A stretch of DNA of 64,000 nt from Candidatus Bathyarchaeota archaeon (lineage in GTDB: Archaea > Thermoproteota > Bathyarchaeia > Bathyarchaeales > Bathycorpusculaceae): NCBI GenBank assembly GCA_026014745.1, contig JAOZHS010000001.1, positions 372,001 through 436,000 on the forward strand, in the 5' to 3' direction. Within the stretch, counting starts at the first letter, position 1. The number at the start of each line of letters is the position of its first letter. The position numbers and the translations under genes are program-made. A model generated the notes under the pieces. That model was not told the origin of the DNA, searched no databases, and worked only from the letters and a program-made list of their open reading frames with translations. This document shows positions 34,386 to 43,782 of the stretch, in pieces.

Positions 34386-35675
34386 ATGTTAGACATCAAG
34401 CTCATACGCGACAACCCCGAAATGGTCAAGCAAAATTTGGCAAAACGCAACAACCCCCAATGCCTCCAAATGCTCGACGACCTAATTAGCCTCGACAAGG
34501 ACTGGCGAGGCAACCTAACCCAACTAAACGATTTACGTCACGACCGCAAACAAGTCACCATCGAAATCGCTAAACTCAAAAAAGCCCGCCAAGACGCCGC
34601 CTATGAAGTCGCGAAGGCGCAGGGTATTGATCAAAAAATCACTGCGATGGAGAAGCAGGTTGCGGAGCAGGAGCAGAAAACGCGTGATTATCTGTTGCGA
34701 CTACCGAACTTACTGGAGGACAGTGTACCCATCGGTGTAGACGACCACGGCAACGTTGAGGTTAAAAAGTGGGGTGTTATTCCACAGTTTGATTTTCCAA
34801 TTAAAAATCATATTGATTTAGCACTTGAGCTTGACCAAATCGACATGGAACGCGCAGGCAAAGTCAGCGGAGCACGGTTCTTTTACCTCAAAAACGAGGT
34901 GGCGATGCTTGATATGGCATTGATGTGTTTCGCGGTTGAGGAGCTTGCGGGTAAGGGTTACACGGCGGTTGTGCCGCCTTACATGATGAAGCGGGACGCC
35001 TACGAGGGTGTGACTGCTTTGGGCGATTTTGAGGAGGTTCTCTACAAAATCCAAGAAGAAGACCTCTACATGATAGCTACCTCTGAGCATCCCATGGCGG
35101 CTATGTACATGAACGAAACCCTCCTCGAAGCGGACATGCCCATAAAACTCGCGGGAATCAGTACCTGTTTCCGTAAGGAAGCTGGCGCGCACGGCAAAGA
35201 TACCCGTGGCATTTTCCGAACGCATCAATTCAACAAAATCGAGCAATTCATATTCTGCAAACCCGAAGATTCCCCGCAGTTGCATGAGGAGCTTTTGGCT
35301 AATGCGGAGGGTATTTTGCAGAAGCTTGGCTTAGCCTACCGTGTCGTGAACGTCTGCACTGGAGATATCGGTACGGTTGCGGCGAAGAAGTATGATATTG
35401 AGGCGTGGATGCCCGCGCAGAACGGTTACCGCGAAGTGGTTTCGTGCAGTAACTGTACTGATTATCAGGGTCGCCGTTTGGGCGTTAAGTACCGTGAAAA
35501 ACCTGGTGCGCCCCCCAAAGGTGTAGTGCATACGCTTAATTCCACTGCGGTGGCGACTGGGCGGACCATTGTGGCTATTCTTGAGAATAACCAGAATGCA
35601 GATGGTTCGATAAATATTCCTCAACCGCTACAGAAATACATGGGGAACAGACAAAAAATTCAGAGGAAACGGTAA
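34386..35675 (+). CDS. serS: Seryl-tRNA synthetase
   Basis: A 429-residue canonical (type I) class II seryl-tRNA synthetase. The N-terminal half has the long coiled-coil tRNA-binding arm (DLRHDRKQVTIEIAKLKKAR ... ITAMEKQVAEQEQK). Motif 2 appears as TCFRKEAGAHGKDTRGIFRTHQF and motif 3 as STAVATGRTIVAILEN. The ATG at 34386 matches the usual MLDIKLIRDNPE start. The GTG three codons earlier is less likely. It follows the antiporter by 72 bp. Confidence 0.97.
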   Translation: MLDIKLIRDNPEMVKQNLAKRNNPQCLQMLDDLISLDKDWRGNLTQLNDLRHDRKQVTIEIAKLKKARQDAAYEVAKAQGIDQKITAMEKQVAEQEQKTRDYLLRLPNLLEDSVPIGVDDHGNVEVKKWGVIPQFDFPIKNHIDLALELDQIDMERAGKVSGARFFYLKNEVAMLDMALMCFAVEELAGKGYTAVVPPYMMKRDAYEGVTALGDFEEVLYKIQEEDLYMIATSEHPMAAMYMNETLLEADMPIKLAGISTCFRKEAGAHGKDTRGIFRTHQFNKIEQFIFCKPEDSPQLHEELLANAEGILQKLGLAYRVVNVCTGDIGTVAAKKYDIEAWMPAQNGYREVVSCSNCTDYQGRRLGVKYREKPGAPPKGVVHTLNSTAVATGRTIVAILENNQNADGSINIPQPLQKYMGNRQKIQRKR

Positions 35676-35724
35676 ACATTTTAATATGTCCTTGAGAATC
35701 TTGTGAAGGCTTGGAGAAATAAGC

Positions 35725-36420
35725 TTGTCGACAAAACCAGCAGCAAAAACCACAAAATCTGCGAAGCACATACGTGATAAGTGGCGTGGCAAATCATGGT
35801 ACATGGTAGTTGCGCCATCGTTCTTCGGTAACATAGAGTTAGGTGCGATACCTGCGCAAGAAGAACAAATGTTAATCGGCAGAGTCGTCGAAGCCACCCT
35901 CTATGACATAACAGGCGACTTCTCACATCATTACCTTAAAATGTTCTTCCAAATTATCGAGATTGACGGTAAAAGCGCAAAAACAGTCTTCAAAGGCCAT
36001 GAGTACTCTCGTGACTTCCTCCGAAGCTTAGTTAGGCGCCGAACCACCAAGGTTGACGGGTTATTCAACATCGTCACCAAAGACGGCTACAAACTCCGTG
36101 TATCCGTCTCTGCTCTTACGCTGTCTCGAATAAAGACTTCACAGGAAAAAATTATCCGCGACATGATGGAGAAAACCATCAACGAAAAGGCAGCAGCCTT
36201 AACTCTCGACCAATTCGTTCAAGAAATGGTTCTAGGCAAAATTGCATCCGACATCTACAACCAAGCAAAACTCGTTGCTCCTCTACGACACGTCGGTATA
36301 CGCAAATCAAAACTAGTCGCCTCCCCAGCAGCTCCAACTCAACGTGGAGCACCCGCATCTGCACCTGCACCCGAACCAGAGCCTGAACCTGAACCAGAAG
36401 AAGAATCCGTGGAAGCTTAA
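35725..36420 (+). CDS. rps3ae: 30S ribosomal protein eS1 (S3Ae)
   Basis: A 231-residue eS1/S3Ae. The core has DKWRGKSWYMVVAPSFFG at the N-terminus, a conserved RDFLRSLVRRRTTKVDG and MVLGKIASDIYNQAKLVAPL. The protein ends in a Pro/Glu-rich acidic tail (PEPEPEPEPEEESVEA) that probably lies at the ribosome surface. TTG start at 35725 with GGAG upstream. It comes 49 bp after serS, in line with a translation gene group. Confidence 0.96.
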   Translation: MSTKPAAKTTKSAKHIRDKWRGKSWYMVVAPSFFGNIELGAIPAQEEQMLIGRVVEATLYDITGDFSHHYLKMFFQIIEIDGKSAKTVFKGHEYSRDFLRSLVRRRTTKVDGLFNIVTKDGYKLRVSVSALTLSRIKTSQEKIIRDMMEKTINEKAAALTLDQFVQEMVLGKIASDIYNQAKLVAPLRHVGIRKSKLVASPAAPTQRGAPASAPAPEPEPEPEPEEESVEA

Positions 36421-36509
36421 CCACAACTTTTTCTTTCTTTTAATTTCTCTTGTACCGTAAACAGTTAAAGAGAGCGCATTCTATTTTCCTCCCGTAGGAG
36501 ACAGCACTT

Positions 36510-36968
36510 TTGACTGATGCAGGTGTACATGAGAAAGGAACTTTTAGCGTACAAGACACAATCGACAAAATCAAAAAAGACCCCAACTACGCTAAAGCCG
36601 GCGCAATCTGCTTGTTTGTGGGGGTAGTCCGCCGCAACACGCTTGAGCAGGAACCCGTAGAGAAACTCACCATCGAAGCCTACGAGGAAAAAGCCAATGA
36701 GGTTCTCCAAAAAATCAGCACCGAACTCACCGAGAAACCGGGCATCGTCAACGTCCAACTTCACCATCTCCTTGGCGAATTCAAAGTAGGCGACGACTTA
36801 GTCTACGTTGCAGTTGCAGGTTCACACCGTGACCAAGTGTTTCCTGTGCTTCGCGAAGCGGTGGAACGCTACAAATCTGAAGTACCCATCTTCAAAAAAG
36901 AGCATTTAACCTCGCCTGAAGGAGCCAAAAAAGCTTATTGGGTTTCAGAGAAAGAGCATCATCGGTGA
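36510..36968 (+). CDS. moaE: Molybdopterin synthase catalytic subunit MoaE
   Basis: A 152-residue MoaE, which inserts sulfur from the MoaD thiocarboxylate into precursor Z to form molybdopterin. Recognisable parts are CLFVGVVRRNTLEQEPVEKL, LTIEAYEEKANEVL and the active-site region HRDQVFPVLREAVERYKS followed by PIFKKEHL. No moaD is adjacent. TTG start with GGAGA 8-9 nt upstream. Its stop overlaps the start of cofD by 4 nt (GTGA), giving translational coupling of molybdenum-cofactor and F420 synthesis. Confidence 0.92.
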   Translation: MTDAGVHEKGTFSVQDTIDKIKKDPNYAKAGAICLFVGVVRRNTLEQEPVEKLTIEAYEEKANEVLQKISTELTEKPGIVNVQLHHLLGEFKVGDDLVYVAVAGSHRDQVFPVLREAVERYKSEVPIFKKEHLTSPEGAKKAYWVSEKEHHR

Positions 36969-37909
36969 AAACGTTGATTGTGGCTCTCGCAGGCGGAGTA
37001 GGCGCAGCCCGATTCCTAACTGGCCTAACCCAGCATATTCAACCCAAAGACCTAACTGTGATAGCTAACACAGGAGATGACATCAAACTCTTCGGTTTGC
37101 ACATCAGCCCCGACGTTGACATCGTCACCTACACCTTAGCAGGCATTGTTGATGAGACAAAGGGCTGGGGCATCCGCGGCGACACCTTCAACTGTCTTGG
37201 AATGCTCAAAAAACAGGGTGCCGATACATGGTTCAACCTCGGCGACCAAGACCTCGCCACACATATTTACCGCACAAACCGCCTCCGCCAAGGCGCCTCC
37301 CTAACTGACGTAACCTCCGAGGTGTGCAATGCGTACGGTGTGTCGGTTAAGGTTCTGCCGATGAGCAATGACAAATTCGAAACCCACGTAACCACGCCTC
37401 AGGGTTCGATGCATTTTGAAGAATACTTTGTAAAACACCAATGCAGTCCCGAAATCCTGAGCATAGATTTTGTAGGTGCAGTTACCGCTAAGCCTTCTCC
37501 AGGCGTGTTAGAGTCGATATTGGAGGCGGATACGGTGATTGTATGTCCCAGCAACCCCATCGTAAGCATAGGCACGATTCTTTCGGTTGTTGGTGTACGT
37601 GACGCCTTGCAGCGTACCAACGCCAAAGTGGTAGGGGTAAGCCCAATCGTTGCCGGTTTACCAATTAAGGGTCCCGCAGATAAGATGCTGCGTGGCTTGG
37701 GGCTGGAGGTTTCTGCGTTTGGCGTCGCCCAGTATTACTCTGATTTTCTTGACGGCTTTGTTATTGACCAACGAGATGCAAATTTGCAGAGTCGAATCGA
37801 AAAGTTGGGCATCAAAGTGGCAGTAACTAACACCATAATGGCTAGTTTGCAGGATAAGGCAACGTTAGCCAAAACGGTACTTGCTCTCCGAGACTCTTTG
37901 GGCAACTAA
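36965..37909 (+). CDS. cofD: 2-phospho-L-lactate transferase (F420 biosynthesis)
   Basis: A 314-residue CofD, transferring the phospholactyl (or related) group onto Fo to give F420-0. The N-terminus VALAGGVGAARFLTGL and the NTGDDIKLFGLHISPDVD-like segment are family hallmarks. LGDQDLATHIYRTNRL and SNPIVSIGTIL are also typical. The start is GTG at 36965, inside the moaE stop (4-nt overlap); the longer frame only reads moaE in another phase. Shows that the organism makes coenzyme F420. Confidence 0.95.
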   Translation: MKTLIVALAGGVGAARFLTGLTQHIQPKDLTVIANTGDDIKLFGLHISPDVDIVTYTLAGIVDETKGWGIRGDTFNCLGMLKKQGADTWFNLGDQDLATHIYRTNRLRQGASLTDVTSEVCNAYGVSVKVLPMSNDKFETHVTTPQGSMHFEEYFVKHQCSPEILSIDFVGAVTAKPSPGVLESILEADTVIVCPSNPIVSIGTILSVVGVRDALQRTNAKVVGVSPIVAGLPIKGPADKMLRGLGLEVSAFGVAQYYSDFLDGFVIDQRDANLQSRIEKLGIKVAVTNTIMASLQDKATLAKTVLALRDSLGN

Positions 37910-38281
37910 ATATTTTCTATATATTATTTGGACATTCTAAATAAGCCCTAACCGACAAAATGGCATTCAGCGCAGGGCGAACTAACAATTGAATAAACAG
38001 AAAAAGAAGAGCGCAAAACTTGAAGTGCCATGGTTCTTCAGCAATGTCTAAAAGTTGTTTGAGGTGAGAGCAGATAGAAAAAATGGCAGTAGGCAATAGA
38101 GGGAAAGCAAAAGCTAGACGAGCCGACCTTATCGACTGGCTCTTGGCAATTGATGCTTGCATGCCTTAAAATGCCTAGAAATCTTGCGGTTAGGTTCCCT
38201 GTTAGTTGACAGTATAGAACCTGACACGATAAGGGTTATATCTGCAAAGTTAGAATTAGTTTCCCAAGGAGTGCACGTGTT
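37910..38281. other. Intergenic region with promoter of DUF47 gene
   Basis: 372 bp with no clear gene. TTATAT at 38236-38241 is a probable TATA box for the DUF47 gene, and AAGGAG (38266-38271) its ribosome site. A 28-codon frame from ATG 38083 to TAA 38169 has GAGGTG 14 nt upstream. It could be a small peptide gene, but there is no other support. Confidence 0.4.
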
Positions 38282-38950
38282 ATGGAGAAAAAAAGTTACG
38301 ATTGGTTCGAGCAACGCCGCAAAACCCGTGGCTTAGAATTAGCTCATGATCAAATATCAAAAGCATTTGACACGGTAACGTGGCTGCATAAAGCAACCAA
38401 AAGCTTCTCAGAAAAGAACTATGTTGAAGCCAAAAAATATATTCAAAACCTCTACAAAGCCGAAGAGGAAGTAGATGCACTCCGAACAGAAACATTCATG
38501 GAGTTATCCAAAGGCGCCGCCTTAGTCTCTGACTACCGCGAAGACCTCTTGCACCTTGTTAAACGCTTAGACACCTTAGCAGATCACACTAAGGACGCAG
38601 CTCGATGTCTCGAAATGTTAGGCGACGTCGAGATGCCTGCAGAGCTCCTTAAGAAAACAGTTTTCATGACTTCCAAACTGGTGGAGACTGCACAGACCCT
38701 GCGGGGCAGCATCGAGAAAATCTCATCTAACCCCAGTGACGCCATAAAAGAAGCCAAAGCCGTCGGCGACATCGAGCATGCAATCGACGAAGAATACCTA
38801 AACGCCAAAGGCTTATTCGTTAAGTATGGCGCCAACATGAACTGCGGTGCAATGGTTATTTTTGATGACCTCATCGAGTTCATCGAGCAAGCAGCCGACA
38901 TGTGTGCAGACACAGCCGACTACATTGAGGTTCTCTCCAGCAGAGAGTAA
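38282..38950 (+). CDS. DUF47 / PhoU-like protein
   Basis: A 222-residue all-helical protein of the DUF47 (PhoU-divergent) family. Helices carry acidic E/D-rich motifs such as EEEVDALRTETFMEL, DIEHAIDEEYLNAK and LIEFIEQAADMCADTADYIEVL, which in relatives bind metal clusters. Members usually pair with a PiT phosphate transporter and regulate it. No transporter is adjacent here, so a phosphate link is from family knowledge only. ATG with AAGGAG 10 nt upstream. Confidence 0.9.
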   Translation: MEKKSYDWFEQRRKTRGLELAHDQISKAFDTVTWLHKATKSFSEKNYVEAKKYIQNLYKAEEEVDALRTETFMELSKGAALVSDYREDLLHLVKRLDTLADHTKDAARCLEMLGDVEMPAELLKKTVFMTSKLVETAQTLRGSIEKISSNPSDAIKEAKAVGDIEHAIDEEYLNAKGLFVKYGANMNCGAMVIFDDLIEFIEQAADMCADTADYIEVLSSRE

Positions 38951-39009
38951 CCCTCTTCTTCTTTTTTACTTAGCATTGATAAGCAAAGCTTATAATGCAA
39001 ATTCTATCA

Positions 39010-39231
39010 ATGGGTGTATCGGATGATACTTTGACGACCACAAAGACTCCCCAAAAGGCTAAGCTAAAAAAATTTTACCGAACAGGCGAAAAATGCCCCG
39101 CCTCTGGGTTATGGGCGCATTATTGTAGAGATAAACGTGCCAGAGTCAATATTCCGCTTTCTAAAACCGAGACTTTCCCGCCCTGTCGCACCTGCGGTTC
39201 AGTTAGATGGTCCCTCACGTTGGCTGCCTAA
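39010..39231 (+). CDS. Small zinc-binding hypothetical protein
   Basis: A 73-residue basic protein with Cys at GEKCPASGLWAHYC and TFPPCRTCG, a probable zinc knuckle. The middle, VNIPLSKTETFPPC, recalls small bacterial and archaeal zinc proteins with a GEKCPxSGxW motif, but I cannot name the family. Start may be ATG 39010 or TTG 39031. A TATA-like TTATAAT (38990-38996) lies close upstream. Confidence 0.6.
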   Translation: MGVSDDTLTTTKTPQKAKLKKFYRTGEKCPASGLWAHYCRDKRARVNIPLSKTETFPPCRTCGSVRWSLTLAA

Positions 39232-39382
39232 ATCTTGGCGGTCCACCTTTTTTGAAGCAACTTACTTTTATTGGCTAAACCTGCTGGGGATTAACCGCTT
39301 ACATTACAAAAGGGGCATTAAACAAAAGAGCACTGCGAACAGTGCTTGATTTTAAAAAGCAAAGTAAAGAAAGAATTAGTGT

Positions 39383-39544
39383 TTACTTTACTATTTCGCG
39401 TTTCTTCCAGCGCAGGTTTTTGCCTTTGCATTTACGGCATTTCAACGCTGTTTCAGCGTTTCGTGCGCCGCAGTCTCGGCAGATTTTCATGTATAAGCGG
39501 TGCTTCTGCGCGATGGTTTTCTTTACGGGGTCTAATATTGGCAT
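39383..39544 (-). CDS. rpl40e: 50S ribosomal protein eL40
   Basis: A 53-residue protein. Reading the minus strand from ATG 39544 gives MPILDPVKKTIAQKHRLYMK, then CRDCGARNAETALKCRKC and a basic end GKNLRWKKREIVK. This is the ubiquitin-free archaeal eL40 with a four-Cys zinc finger. Too short for most gene callers and easily missed. GAAGGT lies about 10 nt before the ATG and TATATTTG about 45 bp upstream is a likely TATA box. Confidence 0.93.
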   Translation of the reverse strand: MPILDPVKKTIAQKHRLYMKICRDCGARNAETALKCRKCKGKNLRWKKREIVK

Positions 39545-39640
39545 CTTAGTGTCTTACCTTCTATTTTGGCTAAGTCTTTGATGGTTAAGTATCAAATATA
39601 CCTTTTGTCTTAACCATGCCTGTCTTATGCGACGTTTTGT

Positions 39641-40099
39641 CTACTTGATTTCTTCAATGGTGACGTAGCTGCGGGTGTCTTCGATACCGTCGATGGTGTA
39701 GAGTTTCTTTAGAATTTCATCGAGGTTTTCACGTTCCACAATGATTAGGGCGTCGACTTCTCCGGCGATGCGAAAAGCCCTAGAAACCGCCAACTGATGG
39801 ATTTGTTCGTAGACGTGGATGCGTTTGATGGGGGAAACTTTGAGCAGAATGAATGCGGGGGTGGTGGAGACGCCTAAGGCGTTGAGGCCTTTTTCGGTTA
39901 CGTCTATGAAGCCTCGGCCAGTGCGGATGTAGCCGCGGTTTTTGAGTTTACGCAGGTGCACGTTGAGGGCTTGGCGGCTGACGCCGAGTTGCCCTGATAA
40001 TTCGTCTTGTTTGACGCGGAGTGTGTAGGTATTGGTTGATTTTCCTTTTTCGTAGAGGGTTTTTAAGAGTTGAATTGAGCGTTTAGTTAATGGTTCCAA
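39641..40099 (-). CDS. HTH regulator with Lrp/AsnC-type ligand domain
   Basis: A 152-residue regulator. The N-terminal winged helix (KQDELSGQLGVSRQALNVHL, KLKNRGYIRTGRGFIDVTEKG) is followed by an AsnC/RAM-type alpha-beta domain (FILLKVSPIKRIHVYEQIHQ ... GEVDALIIVERENLDEIL) ending DTRSYVTIEEIK. Lrp-like proteins bind amino acids and form octamers. This one has a slightly unusual, ArsR-like HTH. No target is implied, apart from possible autoregulation. Confidence 0.88.
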   Translation of the reverse strand: MEPLTKRSIQLLKTLYEKGKSTNTYTLRVKQDELSGQLGVSRQALNVHLRKLKNRGYIRTGRGFIDVTEKGLNALGVSTTPAFILLKVSPIKRIHVYEQIHQLAVSRAFRIAGEVDALIIVERENLDEILKKLYTIDGIEDTRSYVTIEEIK

Positions 40100-40404
40100 A
40101 CTGGTCCCTTAGCTGTTGATTTGTTAAGTTAAACCTTTACAATAGTAGCATACTTATTTAAGAATTTGACTGCTAAACCCCCTGCCTTGACACTCTGCCT
40201 AAACACCCTTTCCACTCAGACGCATTTTATGAGCTATGGACGCCCGCAAAACTGCAACACAAGGCACCCTAAATCATGGCGCAACCGCCAAAAACGGCGT
40301 TTTTTGCTCCGCTGAGAACACAAACAAAACACCACAATGTATTTATTATGAAAAAAAGCTTTACTGAAGCCACTTAAAAAGTAAACTAGGAGTGAAGCGC
40401 AACC

Positions 40405-40704
40405 GTGACGGAAACCGCCAACGCAGTCTTGATAGGCAAAAAACCCATAATGAACTACGTCCTTGCTTGCATCACCTTCTTCCACGGCGGAGCTAAAGAA
40501 GTCAGCATCAAAGCACGCGGCAAATCCATCAGCCGAGCCATCGACGTCGCTGAAGTAGTTAGACATCGTTTCCTACCCGACGTCAAGATCAAACGCATCG
40601 GCATCGGCACAGACCAATTCCAGCCCCAAGACCACGATGAAGACGACGAATCAAGCCACGGCGCAACAAACGTTAGCACCATCGAGATAACCTTGATGAG
40701 GTAA
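40405..40704 (+). CDS. alba: DNA/RNA-binding protein Alba (paralog 2)
   Basis: A 99-residue Alba with the classical [18 protein letters not shown] segment, including both lysines of the acetylation site. [24 protein letters not shown] and STIEITLMR complete the fold. A His/Asp/Glu-rich loop ([14 protein letters not shown]) in the beta hairpin is longer and more acidic than in paralog 1. GTG start at 40405 with AGGAG upstream. It starts a probable operon with the KH protein and aspS. Confidence 0.95.
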   Translation: MTETANAVLIGKKPIMNYVLACITFFHGGAKEVSIKARGKSISRAIDVAEVVRHRFLPDVKIKRIGIGTDQFQPQDHDEDDESSHGATNVSTIEITLMR

Positions 40705-40753
40705 CTCACGCGCATAGCGAAAACTCCTTCTTTGCAGGAACCGACGAACTCCA

Positions 40754-41263
40754 ATGAAAACTGAACTATGCAGCTTCTGCCTAAAAAGCGGCATTCTATG
40801 CCAAAAGTGCTCAGCTAAAGTTAAAGCTGGCGAAATAAGTGACCTAGACCTCAAGATCGCACGTTTATTGCTTGGTCTAGAAGATAAGTATCCTTCCCTG
40901 CAAAACGTCTGCTTCTACAAAGCCGTTGACGTAGAGAAAACTCTAGCCATCCTCGTCGGACACGGCGATGTTCCTAAACTTTTAGGTTACGGCGGCAAAA
41001 TAGTCAAAACCATAGGCGACGAAACAGGCAAAAACGTCCGTGTACTTGAATATGGCGTTGACGACCGCAAATTCCTCGAAGACCTCTTCATACCCTTCAG
41101 CATCCTAACCATTAACACGATATGGCTTCCGGACGGAACCACCGAAACCCGCGTTATCCTCAAACGCAAACGTGGCGCTCAGTTGCCCATGGATCTTAAG
41201 GCGTTAAAGGAGATCGCGAGTAAAGTGCGTAAGATGTCGCTTCGGGTAGAAATTGCAGATTAA
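40754..41263 (+). CDS. NusA-like KH-domain protein with zinc motif
   Basis: A 169-residue protein. An N-terminal CSFCLKSGILCQKC zinc motif is followed by a KH-like domain with GHGDVPKLLGYGGKIVKTIG (GxxG-type loop) and a C-terminal alpha-beta extension (TTETRVILKRKRGAQLPMD). Related archaeal proteins are annotated as transcription elongation factor NusA-like. RNA binding is likely but elongation activity is unproven. It lies between Alba and aspS on the same strand (49 and 14 bp gaps). Confidence 0.82.
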   Translation: MKTELCSFCLKSGILCQKCSAKVKAGEISDLDLKIARLLLGLEDKYPSLQNVCFYKAVDVEKTLAILVGHGDVPKLLGYGGKIVKTIGDETGKNVRVLEYGVDDRKFLEDLFIPFSILTINTIWLPDGTTETRVILKRKRGAQLPMDLKALKEIASKVRKMSLRVEIAD

Positions 41264-41277
41264 CGGGTTGGTTAACT

Positions 41278-42597
41278 ATGGATCTGGACTGTTTAGGTGA
41301 CTGGATTAGGACTCATTATACCAGCCAAGTTTCACCTGACCTTGATGGGCAAGAAGTCACGCTGTTTGGCTGGATCCAAGACATCCGCGACTTAGGCGGC
41401 ATCCGCTTCTTGATTTTCCAGGACCGCGAAGGCACCCTTCAGCTTACCATACCCAAGAAACGTGTTGGTCCCGAGGTGCTTGCTAAATCGAATTTGCTAC
41501 AGAAACGGTTTAGCGTTGCAGTTTGGGGTACGGTGAAGAAAACTAACATGACGCCCCGCGGCATCGAAGTCATCCCCACACAAATCAAAATCCTAAGCAC
41601 CGCCACGGAACAGTTACCCATAGACATCACGGGCAAAACCCCCGCCAACATCGAAGCCCGCCTTGACGCCCGCGCCCTTGATTTAACCTTAGAGAAGAAC
41701 CTTGCGGCATTCAAAATCCAACACACGGCGCTCTCAGCGATTCGCAGTTACCTCTTTGACAACGGCTTCCTCGAAGTCCACACCCCCCGCATCATCGCCT
41801 CCGCGACTGAAGGCGGCGCAGAACTCTTCAGCGTTGACTACTTCGAGCAGAAAGCGTATCTTGCCCAGTCACCGCAGCTCTACAAGGAAGAGTTGACGCT
41901 TAGCTTCGAGAAAGTGTTTGAGGTGGGACCGTTTTTCCGTGCTGAAGAATCCCACACCCGACGGCACCTAAGTGAATTCACCTCCGTCGACATAGAGCAG
42001 GCTTTTGCCAACGCCAAAGACGTCATGTCGCTACTCGAGCAGGTTATTCATCACGCTTGCAAGACGGTTAAAGAGAAATGCGCTAACGAACTCCACACCT
42101 TGGGCTATCATGTTGATGTGCCCGAGTTGCCTTTCAAACGCTTCACCTACACCGAGGTGCTTGAGACCCTTGCAGAGCATGGTGTAGAGATTCCATGGGG
42201 CGAAGACATCCCCACCGAAGCTTTTCGCGAACTTGGCAAACTCTACCCCTTCTTCTACTTCGTCACCGACTGGCCCACCCACGCCAAAGCCTTCTACATC
42301 CAACCCAGCGCCGAAGACCCCAAAATCTGTGAGGGCTTTGATTTGATGTGGCGCTACATCGAACTCGTATCAGGTGGCACCCGCATATCTGACAAAAACC
42401 TCCTCATCCAACGGCTGCAAGAGAAAGGCCTCAAACCCGACTCTTTCAAAAATCACCTGCAAGCCTACGACTACGGCATGCCCCCCCACGCAGGCTGGGC
42501 AATCGGCTTGGAGCGGTTGACGATGATTTTGACGGGTAAAAAGAACATCCGCGAAGTCACTCTCTACCCACGCGACAGAGTACGACTAACTCCTTAG
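41278..42597 (+). CDS. aspS: Aspartyl-tRNA synthetase (archaeal type)
   Basis: A 439-residue class IIb synthetase. The OB-fold anticodon domain (VTLFGWIQDIRDLGGIRFLI) is at residues about 20-105. The catalytic domain contains FRAEESHTRRHLSEF (motif 2) and PPHAGWAIGLERLTMIL (motif 3). It is the short archaeal/eukaryotic type without the bacterial insertion. Whether it also charges tRNA-Asn cannot be judged here. It starts 14 bp after the KH gene, so the two are probably cotranscribed. Confidence 0.96.
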   Translation: MDLDCLGDWIRTHYTSQVSPDLDGQEVTLFGWIQDIRDLGGIRFLIFQDREGTLQLTIPKKRVGPEVLAKSNLLQKRFSVAVWGTVKKTNMTPRGIEVIPTQIKILSTATEQLPIDITGKTPANIEARLDARALDLTLEKNLAAFKIQHTALSAIRSYLFDNGFLEVHTPRIIASATEGGAELFSVDYFEQKAYLAQSPQLYKEELTLSFEKVFEVGPFFRAEESHTRRHLSEFTSVDIEQAFANAKDVMSLLEQVIHHACKTVKEKCANELHTLGYHVDVPELPFKRFTYTEVLETLAEHGVEIPWGEDIPTEAFRELGKLYPFFYFVTDWPTHAKAFYIQPSAEDPKICEGFDLMWRYIELVSGGTRISDKNLLIQRLQEKGLKPDSFKNHLQAYDYGMPPHAGWAIGLERLTMILTGKKNIREVTLYPRDRVRLTP

Positions 42598-42850
42598 ACG
42601 ATAGGTGACCCCAGAGACCTACCTCCTTTGTATAAGGTATAAAAAGCATTGAGGCTCAACAGGACAAAGCCTTGCTGGGGCTAAAGCGTCTAACTGCAAA
42701 AACCAAGTGGTCAATTTTTACTCGATAATAATCGCGTGACTATTTAGCATATGGTCAAAGTATGGTCAAGAAACCTTGCCTTGTGTCAGTCAAGAGACGT
42801 TGATGAAAAAGCTTTAATTGCCAACTAAGACCTTGAAACCTGTTGATAAT

Positions 42851-43780
42851 ATGCGCAAACTAGCATTGCTGCTGTTGCTCTTTGTTCTTATACTGCCTAC
42901 CTTTGCCTCGTTTTCATCAGTTACGGGCCAACCCCCCTGCACGATTTATGAAGTGCCTTTTCCGCAAGGTCCTTTCATTAGCCCTTCGACCATAGTAATA
43001 ATCTCTCCGCAAGCAAACGCATCCTATTCTAATGGAACAGTCCCTTTATGCTTTAAGGCAACTGGACCTAATTACTTGAACGCAACCAATTATTCCTCCT
43101 ATATCAAAGAAATTCAATACTCGGGCGACTGGTTGACACAACCAATAATCTGTTTTTCACAAAACACTTCTGACATTGCTAACGCCAATTTTTCTGAAGC
43201 TTCACCTTACCACTTTAGGGATTTCAATTTTACCCTCACGGGTATACCTTCTGGGAAGCATAGTCTTAACATTACTGTGACAGGGGCATTTTACAGAGCG
43301 TTCTATCAAAATTTTTGGGCATACGAGTATTCATATAAGGAATTTTACGTTTTCCCGTTGATGAGCAATTCAAAAAGCGTCAACTTTACTGTGCGGACAA
43401 ACCCTAACCTCACATATTCACAAAATGCTACTTTTAACGATTCAAATTTCGCGCTAACCTTCACAGTTGACCACCCCGTCTCAGAACTATCCTACAGTCT
43501 AGATGGGCAAGAGTTAGTGCAAATCACAGGAAATACGACTCTGACGGGCTTGCCTAACGGTCAACATAATGTTACAGTTTACGCAACCGATTCTTTCGGA
43601 ATCACTGACATATCAGATCCTCTCTTTTTCAACATAGAAGCGCCTCCAGTTGTGCCTCTCACGGTTGCCCTTGTCCTCGCTATTTTGGCTATTGTTGGTT
43701 CTGTAGTCTACTCAAGAGCACGCGAAAAATACGTAAACAAGCAAAAAGGTTTGAGTAGTAAACCCGACGGATCAGGGTAG
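42851..43780 (+). CDS. Secreted, C-terminally anchored protein
   Basis: About 309 residues from ATG 42851; a TTG at 42818 is the alternative. The signal peptide is RKLALLLLLFVLILPTFASF. The outer part is rich in Asn-x-Ser/Thr sites, and residues about 205-270 look Ig-like (FTVDHPVSELSYSLDGQELV, LPNGQHNVTVYATDS). One membrane helix (VPLTVALVLAILAIVGSVVY) and a basic tail close the protein. No enzyme motif is seen. This style of Asn-rich anchored protein is common in Bathyarchaeia-like genomes. Confidence 0.75.
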   Translation: MRKLALLLLLFVLILPTFASFSSVTGQPPCTIYEVPFPQGPFISPSTIVIISPQANASYSNGTVPLCFKATGPNYLNATNYSSYIKEIQYSGDWLTQPIICFSQNTSDIANANFSEASPYHFRDFNFTLTGIPSGKHSLNITVTGAFYRAFYQNFWAYEYSYKEFYVFPLMSNSKSVNFTVRTNPNLTYSQNATFNDSNFALTFTVDHPVSELSYSLDGQELVQITGNTTLTGLPNGQHNVTVYATDSFGITDISDPLFFNIEAPPVVPLTVALVLAILAIVGSVVYSRAREKYVNKQKGLSSKPDGSG

Positions 43781-43782
43781 CA

